Part shown: positions 37,601-54,525 of the stretch, piece by piece
Layout: the number at the start of each line of letters is the position of its first letter
Numbering within the stretch: position 1 is the first letter of the stretch
Assembly (NCBI RefSeq): GCF_003073045.1
Contig: NC_037592.1
Span: 12,366,007 to 12,430,006, forward strand
Source: Pomacea canaliculata
Lineage: Eukaryota; Mollusca; Gastropoda; Architaenioglossa; Ampullariidae
Length of the DNA stretch: 64,000 bases
Direction of reading: 5' to 3'
Program-made: the position numbers and the translations under genes
Notes under the pieces: generated by a model
Database searches by the model: none
What the model was told of the DNA's origin: nothing
The model's input: only the letters and a program-made list of their open reading frames with translations

Positions 37601-40538
37601 ACATGTGATCGCAACAGCAACCGATGTGACGTAGTTTCCGCTCTGGTGACGTCAGAAGAGGATCAAGCCAAACGCAATAAGTGCGACCAGGCAAACGAAC
37701 AGACAACGAATGGTAAGGCGATGTACTAATTCTAAACTTGGATTCTCACTATACTGTATTACAAAAATAATGGGCTTTAAACTCTGTTATTTAACTAATG
37801 CAGAGAAGAAACTTGAAAACTAGTTTGTGTTTACAGTGTAAAAGGATATTGTCTTTCTTATTTAGAGTAATATTAAATATTCATACATAAATGAGACAAG
37901 TAAACCGGGCTGACAAATGACCAAAACCCTTTCAGTAGTCCTCACCAACCACATCGCATTCAACACCTTCGCGGGTTGTCAACATAGACCAATTGAATGA
38001 CAAAAAAATCAAAACTACTTACTAGATGAGATTAATCATCTACCTCCAAGCAAATCATAAACGTAAAAAAGTGTGTCTACTGCTTTTTTCTGTCAACAGT
38101 TGATGAAGATCAAGCCATTCAATCAGCACAAGGTAAGTTCTTTTGCGTTGGGTACACATATATATTTAGCTAGAAAGAAACACTTGAAGATGAAGTGAAA
38201 TCAATTAATTTTTTTCGGGAACATCACTTTTTCAATATTCTTCTTCCTATCTCTACTCCGCTCTCTAACTCCATGTATAGTTTAAAGACGCAATATAAAT
38301 ATTTTCATATTTTCAACTTTGAAATTCTGACACTTGGTGATGTTGTAACTGTAGCCGTTCTAGCTGTAGTGACCGGAGAGTGCAGGTATTGGAAATTCGA
38401 TCCCAGAACCCTAGCTGATCTAATCCCTGCAGGTCCAAAGCCGTTGCCGCCAGGAGAGATTGACTTGCAGCACGCTCCCTTGGCGCCTTGCAGCTACTCG
38501 CTGTTCGATCTCAAACACGGCAAGTACGTCGTCGCTGATTGGTCCTTGCCACGTCTCGTGACAGAGGCCAAAGTCAAGAAGTGGTGCGAGAGACCGGGAG
38601 ACTACATCGTGCTACACTCCCCGCATGCGCACTGTGGCAGATACTACAAGGATCTGTGCCACGTGAGTTACAGAACCCCTGTGGTCAAACGGATTTATGC
38701 TCGAGAAATACCTTTTTGGGACAGTTAGGGTCAATTATTTAGTGTTCTTTTGTATCTTGGCGATTTAAAAAGGAAATACATGTACATGTATACTGCAAAA
38801 ATTATCTTTACTGCCATCCAGTGAGCACAACTCCCGCAAAGCCAGCAACACCTGCAAAAACCATCACTCGTTAAATTCACTTGGGAAAAATAACAAATGA
38901 AATTTTCGTTTGGAATCTCCCAATTTCCAGGTGTCCAAACGTTGCAAAGGCAGCAGAAGTGCTCCCAAAGCTCGCGGCGACTTCGCAGAGGGCTGCTGGC
39001 GGCAGTTCGTCTACGGCGAGCAGCTTCCGGTGGGGCTCTCCAACCGTCAGACAATCGTGTACCTCATCTGCCAGAGGTTCGCAGCCAGCTCTTCTCTCGG
39101 CAAAGCTTACGGCCACAAGGAACCATTTTACGCCACACTCTTCGACACCAAAGGCCGGGGACCAGTCGTTTCTTTGGCGCGTTTGACCGAGATTGGGGAT
39201 ACTAACTGGCCCGACACGACGTTCTTCATTGAGCATGGTAAAAGTGTTCTTTAGGCCTATTTATTTCTTTGCAGTAAGAATTCTTCTACATTGCAATAGT
39301 TTTACACGAGCTGTCACTCGTGCATCAGTCGAACCACAATATAGCTCCGTGGTCTAACAGACGAAAGGTTTCTCAATCCACACTCCTCTCCCACCCACCA
39401 CCAAACACAAACATGCAGACCAATGTGTGAAGTGACATGCACATCATGAACACATGTACCCTCACCTATAAACACTATCTGTCAGTGCAGGAGGAAGAAA
39501 TATAAAGAAGAAAAAATACTAGGTTATGTTTGAAGATAACCTAAGGAAAGATTATTTACCTCACAGGTCTCGTGGACCAGGAAGAAGACACGGCGTGGTT
39601 CCTGAAGAAGGCTCGAAGAGGCATTATCAGTCTTGAAGACTTAGGACGTTGCCAAAACGACCACACTTGCGAACTGGGTGCTCACCAGGTGAATTATTGT
39701 CAAATAAAAATAGCTTATCAAGTTAATAGCTGTACAAACAGACGTGTATACAGTTTATTACCTGTTGTTAATTAAACTACATCAAAATAGTTCGCAACAG
39801 AATTAAGTCAGCTTTCTTTTAAAGAAGTGCATGCGTGTTTGTCGACAGGTACTACCTGCAGACTACAGTGCCAGTACCTATCGCACTGCCCACTTGTTGT
39901 GGCCAGAGCTGGCCGGCCCTGACCCCGCCTCGCGTGTGTCCACCTTCGCTTTGACTAACACTGCACCTATGCACTCCAGCCTCTTTCCCTCTTGGCACAA
40001 GGCCGTCCTGACCGTGCGACAGTTTGGCTTGAAAAAGTGCGGTCTGCCAGAAGTCTCGCCGGCAGATTTCCTACCCTCCGGACACTCCTCTGGGCATCAC
40101 CACCATCATCATCAGGTACAGCAGCCCCATGGTCCAACGCTGTATGTAACGGCTGGTGTCATTCCTTCTCACGATCCCATCGAGACTATAGGAAATGACG
40201 TCAACGTGCCCTTCATGTTTTGGATGGCCGTCTGCTGCGTGGATAGCAACAACACCAAGCCCACCGCCACCACCACCAACAGGAACTACGAAAACGATTA
40301 CTATCCCATGTACAAAGACGAGGAGACCAAGGGTCACAAGCACCTGTCGTTCGCTTTATACGCTCGGAACACAGGGGCAGGCGGTGGGGTGGTGGTAGCA
40401 CCGGTACTGCAGCTGGAGATGCTGCTGCAGGACATTTACAAACGACTGCCCTCAGATGCCGACGTCACGCTCTTCCCAGCTGCTAACGGAGCCTGCAGCG
40501 AGCTGCGTCATGACGTTTCACGCACACTTCATCTGTAG
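25653..40538 (+). CDS. Secreted protein: signal peptide, acidic SG-rich linker, TSP1-like module, ENDOD1-like nuclease domain
   Basis: Exons: 25653-25731, 34524-34667, 35461-35664, 36069-36161, 36869-37030, 37491-37712, 38100-38132, 38433-38662, 38931-39237, 39567-39688, 39849-40538. All phases agree, giving 761 residues. Residues 1-24 are a signal peptide. Residues 100-230 are acidic and Ser/Thr-rich, with GNGSGSGESD at 112-121. A divergent TSP1 module (WSRWL...VRIRTC) spans about 228-300. Residues about 395-761 match the ENDOD1-type DNA/RNA non-specific endonuclease family: QTIVYLICQRF, FYATLFDT, FALTNTAP, TLYVTAGVIPS and FWMAVCCVD. The catalytic DRGH position reads RTAH (544-547), so His547 stays but Asp, Arg and Gly are replaced. 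The metal-ligand-like Asn569 remains. A natural His6 run lies at 615-620. The product is probably extracellular; activity is uncertain. Confidence 0.88.
27000..27445. mobile_element. Possible truncated hAT fragment
   Basis: It starts CAGGGGTGGGAAACG, a common hAT-type end, and later holds CACATGCGGCCCG-like subterminal sequence near 27426-27437. The expected inverted right end and a target-site duplication are not seen. Confidence 0.3.
29412..29640. repeat. Degenerate tandem repeat, about 40-bp period
   Basis: About six units share TGCAAAA followed by TATTTGTCTGAAA-like cores, starting near 29423, 29454, 29492, 29532, 29572 and 29612. The last three intervals are 40 bp. Units are strongly diverged. 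Confidence 0.55.
37259..37475 (+). mobile_element. tRNA-derived SINE, just upstream of the TSP1 exon
   Basis: An A-box-like stretch (TAGTGGTTAAAAGACTCGC, about 37277) and a B-box-like stretch (GGTTCAGATATCATC, about 37323) match a polymerase III promoter of tRNA origin. A GC-rich body follows. The splice acceptor of the TSP1 exon ends at 37490, about 15 bp past the element. A poly(A) run sits just 5' at about 37199-37220. Confidence 0.6.
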
Positions 40539-40872
40539 GCGAGGGGTGAGCTTCGTCGAGGGCGAACCTCAGTCTACTTATGTGCACTCGTAGATATAAG
40601 AAACATGCGATCCTGCTTCCAAAGTTTGGACACAGAAGGCAGTCAGGCTAGGCTACGCAGAAACGTGCGTTGGAATCTTTTCGTAGTTCGCAAACGCTTC
40701 TTCTCAGAGTGCGAATTTGACGAAAAACATAGCCTTATCATCTGGACCAGATACCTGACGTGCAAAAGCGAAGAAACACGCCTGAACAAGGTCCATCATT
40801 TGCTACATGAAAAATAATACAACTAAAATGTTGAAAGATGATGATGATGACCACTACGCACTGGACAGAGGA

Positions 40873-40878
40873 AAATAA
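40873..40878 (+). promoter_or_regulatory. Candidate poly(A) signal of the TSP1/nuclease-like gene
   Basis: AATAAA lies 335 nt past the stop codon. It is the first such hexamer downstream. Confidence 0.5.
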
Positions 40879-41084
40879 AAACAACACAAGAAGAACGGAT
40901 GGAGTTGATCTTGAAGGAAGGCAGTGAACTACGGACGCCACTGAAGATAATCGAAGAACTATTATGCCTGCATATCACTGCTGTGGAAAAGGCATCGATG
41001 CTGAAGAAAAAAAAAGTTCTAAGACTAATCCGACGAAAGAATTTTGACTTTTGTTTTTCAAACACAGTTATGTACAGATATTAG

Positions 41085-44000
41085 TTTTGCTGCTGTACCA
41101 TTCTTCGTCAAACTGGCCTTGCGTTTAGCGCATCTCACTCAGAAAATTGCAGCATCAACCACGCTGTATCACAAAAAAGCATAATTTACACAAATTTCAA
41201 AATTCAATGACTGCTTACAGCTAGCTAATGTGTGACGGTATCCCTTCTGTAACACTTGAAACTAAGTCGAGAAGGGCTCACCTCAACGGTCAGAACAGAA
41301 AGATAACAGGCGGCTAGACAGTTAATGCAACACAGCTGAAATAATAGTGAGCAGTTTTTTTCGTGTGCGACTCACAACATAGCCATTCAACCGAGCAAAA
41401 ATTGTTTCATTATAACAATTATTATTCCCTACGTGTATCTTTACTCGCGGTTTATGGAGTTGTGCAAAAGATTGGCACAGTGGTGCTCTTCTCTTATTTT
41501 TGTCCTAGCTCGAGACGCGCTGAAGCATAGAAATCTGCTGCGAGTCAGTACTGCTGATGGCAGAAAACTATTTTCGTTGTCGCCAAGATTAATTCCCTTT
41601 CTCGTTTTCCTTGTTCTGTGCCCTTCCCAATGACTTTTCAATATGTATCTCAAGAAACACTATATATGGGCATGTCCAACGTTGACGCGTCACAGCGCTT
41701 GTAAACTCGTATGTTCAATCACATTTGCTGGAGATGATTTCTAAGATTTATTCCTACCTACGATCGACCTCTTCGGCGTAGATGGGTTCCTTCCGAGACC
41801 GCATGTGCTACAAGTTGCCAGTTTTCCTAGCGCTCTTGCATTTCTTGTTTAGGCGTACAGGTAACACATTTTCTTTTTGATGGAGCTGAGCTTGACAGGT
41901 GAGATATTATTCAATCAACTTATTTGAAATATTTAGTTCCTAGTAACATGTTTGCAGATTTTAAAAATAATTCATAGCAATCTTTATCGTCGTATCCAAC
42001 AAAGAAAGTTTAAAAGTGAAGAAAGTAAGAGAGAGAGAGCTCCATAAGGGAAGTGACTGGATGACTGCATGCGTATTTATATACCCTCATATTTATTTTG
42101 ATTTCTGATGCTAAAGACAACCAATAGTTCAAGCAAAAAATGGTACTGAGAGGAAAGGGAACGAGTCTAAAACGATGCATTCCATGTTTTGAACAAAAGA
42201 GGAATCATCAGTGTTGTGAGTGTTATTTGCTTGAAAGCTGATTTACCATTTGTTATTTTAAAGTTTTTACTTACAGATATATTTTTAACGTGATATTACA
42301 AGAAGTGATGGGAAATATATTTCTGTCTTGTTTACACTGATGCTTTTAATCCAACTGGCTTTCAATGTGATACATTCTGCAGACATCTTGATGTTTGCTT
42401 TAATCCTTGGCTTTTTCCTTTTTGGATGCATTTTCCTCCTTTGATTAAAAAAAATGTGATACAGTGGTAGTAGCACATTCCAGTGAGTCAGTAGCCTGTA
42501 TAATATTATTTTATGAAAGATGGTCAAATGCTTATCATCTAGTGACTTCTGTGACACTGAAAGGGTTGTTCAATAAAAGACAAAGTAGCTGTATCAAGGA
42601 TAGAAAACAGAACCCCCAAGGTATTAGTTACAAAAAATATTGCTTCCTTTTAACAACGTAATTTGAAAGATTCTATTATCACCCTAAGATATTTGCTCAC
42701 CTTATTGAGCCTTCAGGAAATATCATATCCTGTGCTTATGTCAAACTGTTTCCCCAGATTGTCTCCTAATGCCTGAATTTGATAAAATCTGATATTAATT
42801 TGACAGTCATTGAGACAAACAATGTAACAAAATAGTTTTTCTCTGATGTGTAAGCTTCAGTGCTGATCAAACCTTATTTTTAGTAGACAATGCTGTCACT
42901 AAAAGTGTTAAGATTCTGTTTTTGCAACTATAGCATAAATGGGTAGATGGATGATAACAATATAATACGCAATCAAAAATAACTTTTTACAAATTGCACT
43001 GTGTGAATGTTTGCATACATGTGCACATAAAAAAAAATTCCAAGGACTGTCAATTATAAAAAATCAGGATGGGAAAAGCTTGTTCTGTCATCTCATTGTC
43101 CAACAGCGACTTTAACTGTAGACTGTTAGAAAAAAAAAAAAAATGATGAAAGAAAGCATGAAAGATTAAGTAATTGATCATTGTCTGTTTGCATCCCATT
43201 GCATAGTCATGTTTACCTTATCAAGAAAGTGATGCTCAATTAAAATGGTTTAAGGTATTACTCCAAAAGAAAAGAAAAAAACCAAAATATTTATTGCAGG
43301 GTCATAGCACACAAATATTTTAGTTGGGACAATAGGCAGAATATCATCTTAACCTTTCTGACAGCAACTGTACAAACAGGATCATAGATGAAAATCAGTT
43401 TTTATATGTTCCAAAGTAAACCATCTCATCACAATTTTCCAAGCGCAAAATTATGGATGTATTCAAGACTTTATTATGCCATATATTTCACCCAAATCGT
43501 TATTTGTGACAGCTATTTTTTGTACTTTAACATGATTTCAGCAGTTAGCTATGTGTATAATGTATATCAGCAAGAGTTTAAATTAGTAAAATGCTTCAAA
43601 AGGAGATGATGTAGAATTTTGTGTCAAATAGTAGCTATAGGATTGGATTAAAAAAAAAATAGGCATGTTTGTTAGCTTCTTGCTGTCATTGTTTTATGTG
43701 TATCTTTTTCTTATTAAAAACTTTGATGTTAAACAACTTTTCATATGAAATATTGACTGCCAGTCTGTTATCTTGTGGTGTTTTCACACAATACAAACGA
43801 TAAAAGACTAATTTTATGCACAAAGTGTTTTTCATTTTAGTTACTACCTTTTGCTATCACACAGTTTACTTTTAATAGCAGTCCTTCTACACCACTGACA
43901 GTGTTTTGAGTGAAAAATTCTTCATAAGTTGACAACAGTTCTGATCCCTTTCCCACCTATTTCAAAATTCTTGATGATCAGAACTGATCAAAAGTCATTT

Positions 44001-44660
44001 AACAAAGTTCAGAACTGTTATATAAGAAACCAGAAGGATGAACAGTACTAGACAAAGTGATTTGCTGTGCTGGTTACAAAGCTCAGAAATTCTATAAGCA
44101 AAACATTCTATTAGATCTTTTACTATGAATGAATTGTTAAAAAATAAAATACAACCACCTCAAGGATAGTCTGAGGGGTTATTTAATTATAGAATAAATA
44201 AACTTTAATAAACTAGCAGTATTAAATATAGACATTGGTAGAAAAATTCCAATGCATTCAAGTAAAACTAGTAAGAAACAATTACTCCATGCATTAAAAA
44301 ATGATTAGAATATATGACATTCAGTGTAAATGGTAACAAATATTGGCTGCAGGAACAGTAGTCATCGTGAGAAATGACAAATCTTTCATAGATATGCCTG
44401 CAAGGCTGTCTGCCAAGCATAAAAATTCCACTGTCTCCATTAAGTACATTTTCTCTGTTACTAGATTTTATTCCACTTTTGTTGCCTTCAAGTTCCATTA
44501 ATACCCACTAACCAATTTTAAATAAATAAAAATTTATTTATGTGTTGTTAGGACAGATAGCTTGCAAGCTACCAACAAATTTACTTTCTAAACATAACAT
44601 AATTAAAGCTCATGTCCATCCACAACATCAAGATATTTAATTTTTAATAGTACTGAAAAT
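41085..44660. other. Intergenic, mostly AT-rich
   Basis: Between two convergent genes. Apart from the signal-peptide-like exon at 41782-41860, nothing was recognised. Homopolymers and short AT repeats are common. Confidence 0.5.
41782..41860 (+). pseudogene. Orphan signal-peptide-like exon, 79 nt, phase 1 donor
   Basis: ATG plus 25 codons and one extra base, then the donor ACAG|GTAACA. The core KLPVFLALLHFLF is hydrophobic after a basic start, as in a signal peptide. Length and phase equal those of the first coding exon of the upstream TSP1/nuclease-like gene (25653-25731). No following exons were found on this strand before the next gene. It may be a relic of a tandem duplicate, a first exon of an unseen gene, or chance. 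Confidence 0.25.
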
Positions 44661-44662
44661 GT

Positions 44663-44668
44663 TTTATT
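44663..44668 (-). promoter_or_regulatory. Candidate poly(A) signal of JMJD7
   Basis: TTTATT on the plus strand gives AATAAA on the minus strand, about 120 nt past the stop codon. Another lies at 44533-44538. Confidence 0.5.
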
Positions 44669-44786
44669 TCACACATAAAACCTTTTGGTTTTTTTTCTCT
44701 TGAATGATCTGATACATCATTTACCTTCATGACATGATGTGCACAATATAATGTGCCTTTGCTAAATCTTCTTGTGTCCTCTTATG

Positions 44787-50313
<5,527 letters not shown>

Positions 50314-50725
50314 GATACTTTAGATAAATCGTTGGCATTGTCGATCTAGAGTAGCTTCATTATTTTCTTAAATAGGTGTCTAGCACTAAATTTATTAATT
50401 GAGAAGAACTGTGAAGGTATGGGGAGAAGCATATGCGAGGTAGTTTAAAAACACAGACTGGAATTATTTCAGCGACGTCTTTTCTGCAGCGACTCATATA
50501 TCAAGCAAACAGTTAATACTTAACCATAATGCTTGGTTAATACCTTGCTATTAATTGCCACACTAACAGATTATTACTGTAAGTGTAACATTGAGCGAGA
50601 CCGTCTGACTAAATATAGACTGTTTTCCGCAATCCCGGATATGTAAAATGGTGTTCGGTCCTTAAATACTTCTCTTTAATGAATGCGTTGTCGTCGTTGC
50701 AACTATGACGTATATAATACACGTA

Positions 50726-50947
50726 AGGTGACCAGACGTTTCGAGGGCGAAAGCGGGACACGTGCCGATGATGGTGTCGTCACCGTCAAAGAACGCCGAA
50801 AAAAGTGATTTTTAAAGACAACCGGGACATTTGATGGACTTGCCAGAAAGCCAGAAAGCGGGACATTGGGCGTCCCGCCCGATGAACAGGCGGGACACGA
50901 GGTCAAAAGCGGGACTGTCCCGCCTAAAGCGGGACGTCTGGTCACCT
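50726..50947. mobile_element. MITE, 222 bp, TA-flanked
   Basis: The inverted ends AGGTGACCAGACGT and ACGTCTGGTCACCT are perfect over 14 bp and flanked by TA at both sides (50724-50725 and 50948-50949). The body is rich in GCGGGAC and GTCCCGC words. It lies upstream of JMJD7. The superfamily is unassigned; the TA flank suggests mariner-like insertion but the ends resemble no pogo copy here. Confidence 0.75.
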
Positions 50948-51900
50948 TATTAACACGTTAACACAGACGTTTTAAAAAATCGCAGGACATTTCGTTAGAA
51001 ATGGAACTTTTACTCCTATCTATAAACTGCTGTTGCAAATTCCAATGTGGCATTTAGTTACTCATGAAAAAAAAAATCTCTGTTAAACGAGCTCTGTTTT
51101 ATAACTTTTGTTCTTCATGCTTAGACCAGCATGGACTTCAAAAGCTATTTCAAATCTGTAAGCCCAACCCTCAAACGGTCCAGATAACTCCTTTTCCTCC
51201 AACCTGCAGCAATTAGCGAATGGCCATGCAGAAACATTACAAAAAGTTTATATAGATCATGAAGTGATGGAGAAGTGTTAGACAATTTTAAATTTTATTA
51301 TGTAAGAAAAATTAACTTAGATATTTTCATTGTGCATGGTTCAGTACAGATGTACATTTACATAAATCTCTCTTGCAAATGTGTGCACCCACAGGATTGC
51401 ACACCTTCCTGAAAAAGTGCAGGCAGGAGACAGGGCGAAGGTGAAGACAGCCTTCCATCATTTTCTTCTGTTCACAAACTTTATTCTAAAAAGTTAAGCA
51501 TTATGGCAAGAAGAAATGTATCTCGTGGACCTCCGTGACGGACAATTTATACTAACTGAACAAAGATGACAAAGGAGTAATATAGATATATGGCTTTTAA
51601 TGACCTTTTACCTCAGTTTATCACAGATGATTGTCCCAGTGATACTGGTATAAGAGATTTCAACAATCAAAACTAATCATACTGTCAACAGAACATTAAC
51701 CAAAAACTGTAAATAGTATGCCATTACACATATTAGATGATGATTGTACTTTACATAGGCCTGTTGTTAGCCCCCTCCACCCATCCCCGCAGGGCTTGAG
51801 GCATAGAAATTTGGAGCCAAGTTACCATATTAATCAAAAGCTTGGGGCCCTTGGCAGATGCCTCATCTGCCTGCTTCTAAGCATGGCCCTGCTTCTACTG

Positions 51901-52081
51901 CAGGGGTCACCAACCTTTTTGAAGCCGAGAGCTATTTCAAGGTTACTGAGTAATATGATATTTGATACAAACTTATATACACAATAGTATAGACAGGCCA
52001 GATATCAACACATCCCACAGACGACACACATGGTCCAGGCGGGTGACTTGGTGCCCATGGGCACTGTGTTGGCTACCCCTG
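51901..52081. mobile_element. Short hAT MITE, 181 bp
   Basis: It begins CAGGGGTCACCAACC and ends GTTGGCTACCCCTG, inverted repeats of hAT type. The 8-bp flanks TTCTACTG and TTCTACAG agree at seven positions, a target-site duplication with one change. It lies downstream of BET1L, possibly in its 3' UTR. Confidence 0.8.
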
Positions 52082-52685
52082 TTCTACAGCACAACGAAAA
52101 ATGTGGATATGCACTGTACAAACTTTGTGCAGCATATAAATTTATCAATTCCCTTATGTCACAACTTGCACATGTAAAGCAGAATGAATGACCAAGAAAA
52201 TAGAGGCATGGAAGGGGTTAGAAAATCAAATTAGACAATGAAAGGAACAAAGAGACGAATGGCAGAGGTAAAGAAGGAAAAAGAAAACCAATCTGTCATA
52301 ACAAAATATAAACGAAGCATTAATGAACTGCAAATATCCTCTGGGAATGCTACCATTTGGGGAGTGAATCGTGTGTCCAGATGGCACTTTGTTCAATCAT
52401 CAACTATTTTTTTGAACCTTTTGCTAGGTACTCTCCCTGACTACCACTTGTTAAGAGTATATACAGAGAGACAAGCGAATGACTATCATTTTAATACCCT
52501 TTGAAAAACCACTCATGTAAACACATTTGTATATCATATACACAAATACACTTTTTTCTTTTAAATAAGTTACTTATATATTTGCCCCCTAAAAATTCAA
52601 ACGAAAAAGATTGAAGATTTTGTCTCTGTGAAATGGACCCATCTAAAAATGAGACAATTGTAAATCCAAACACATACATTTGAAA

Positions 52686-54197
52686 CTATGATGCAGTTAC
52701 ATGGGAAATTAAATAGTAGGCAATGATAAACAGTCCAACAAGAGCTAGTATGATGTAACACATGAGACGGCGATTGTTGCGGCCAGATGACACCATGTTT
52801 GAAAGACGATTCATTGTTCCTGTTAAAAGACCCTCTGCACTCCCAAAATCTGACACCTGCAACAAAATTCATCTCCAATATCAGACCTTGACAATAAAAT
52901 GCAATGTCTATAGTTGCATCATGGAGCAAAAAAAGGTGAAAAGAGGATTTATGTCAAGGGGTACAACAGAAACATGAAGATATTTAATGCTGACAATAAG
53001 CAATTAAGATACTGGAGCAAAGCTTATCTCTAATGTCATAACTTTCTTATTTCAAATTTTTAAGATCATGAATATGATTATGAACAATTTAATGCTGTAA
53101 CATATTATTAGGTGCTTGATAGCTAAATAATAATCTTGCAACAACCATCTTAACATTTTTAATTTTCAGCAATTGAACTTACCATACCATCTGCATAACG
53201 AACAGAGTCCTTTGAATCTGATTCAAGTTCCAAAGCAATCTGTGACATCAAAAATTGCTTTATTGGAGAGCCACTCAAATAAGATTTATTTTAATTAAGC
53301 AAAATTAAACCTACATAAGAGTCTAATTGAATGTGCTTTCTGATCTTAATGACTTGATGAAGTAAAACGATTTTTATCATAGAAAGAATGCACAATTCTC
53401 CTCTACAAACTTTGTCAGTACAAATACTCTATTATATCTCAGCTAAAATTCATCCATCTGCACTCCAGAAGAAAGAATTAAAGGACTGAAACGGTACAAT
53501 AGATTATTTCCATATCCAGTCCAAAAACATGTATCACATTCATAAATGGTAATAAAAATATGAAACAAATGCTCCTGTAAACATCATTAAAGAGTATTCT
53601 TCGTTTAATGATTGTTCATGTAGCACATACCCCTCTGAGTCGAGAGACTTTGTTTGCTAATCCTTCAACGCGCAGTTGGTTTTCATTGTCAAGAATCTCC
53701 TCAGTTGTGGTCCCTTCAACAATTGTGCACTAATCAATGAAACTTATCCATCTTTCATTTCACAAGTCAAACAATAAATTACGCTAAAGAAAATAAATGC
53801 ACGATGAAATGGTCCCAAGGTGTTCACTCTCGCACATACGTGATGCCTTTATAGTCTATATAAACAATGAGTATGAAAATATCATACACTGTATTTTTCT
53901 AAATGTTATCATTCTTTGTTAACAGAAAATAAGGCCATATAGGCATGAAGAAGAAAACTTAACAAAATGCATTCTATACGACTAAGCGAGCTCATGCAAA
54001 TGAAAATGAGAAGCGTTTTAAAAATAATACTAAGTAGCTAAGACAGCATGGGTGGCAGGTTAACTGGCATTCCATTAATACGTTTCTCAGGCAGGTGAGA
54101 TAACGATTTATTACACTGAAATCTGCAAACCATATTTTAAAGTAAATAATTAAGAAAACCAGGAAGCACCATTTCTTGCTTTGCTCCAATCTGCCAT
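52686..54197 (-). CDS. BET1L: BET1L (GS15), Golgi Qc-SNARE, 4 exons
   Basis: Exons in transcript order: 54197-54170, 53713-53631, 53239-53183, 52856-52686, giving 112 residues (human BET1L has 111). The start MADWSKARNG and TTEEILDNENQ match the family N-terminus. The SNARE motif spans about residues 15-75, with LLTGTMNRLSNM near its end. Residues 87-110 are the C-terminal membrane anchor (CYIILALVGLFIIAYYLI). The protein acts in intra-Golgi and endosome-to-Golgi fusion with syntaxin 5, GS28 and Ykt6, as known for the family. Exon 1 codes for only 28 nt. The expected zero-layer Gln of the Qc helix appears as Ser49 (KDSVRYADGM where human has EDQNRYLDGM). Candidate poly(A) signals lie at 51480 and 51294. 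Confidence 0.92.
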
Positions 54198-54199
54198 GT

Positions 54200-54525
54200 T
54201 GTCAAAACTATCATGGGGCACAACTGGAATCTACAAAATCGCAATTTTCCTGAAACGAAACGCGTAAGCAGCTTAGAGTTGTCGTTCCTGTCTCCCTTGT
54301 CCATCAAAATATTTGCGTTTCGGAAAGGAGTCGGGTGTTTCCGTCCGCAATCGGCTTACTGTACGCCGCTTACTTTCAAGTTGCCGAACGTCAGGCGATC
54401 GAATCTTTCAGTGGTGCGACAACCGGACCATTCTTTACGGGTGAAAGACTTGGCTCACATAGACCTCTACTAATCAGACCAAGTCGGGATTCATCGGAAG
54501 CGCACGTACTTATTTCAGTAAAGAG
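54200..54525 (+). promoter_or_regulatory. Possible bidirectional promoter of BET1L and FAR, with a FAR 5' UTR exon
   Basis: GC and CpG content rise directly upstream of the BET1L start. A plus-strand donor (AAGAG|GTGAGA) lies at 54525/54526. The FAR coding exon begins with an acceptor at 56941, so it needs an upstream non-coding exon, and this is the best candidate seen. Confidence 0.35.

Noticed and set aside
38731-39236. Several open frames on both strands around the nuclease exon
   Set aside because: Shadows of the real exon 38931-39237, whose frame alone continues into the neighbouring exons.
40095-40117. His6 run as a vector tag or contamination
   Set aside because: It is embedded in a continuous conserved domain with host-like codons and flanked by genomic introns.
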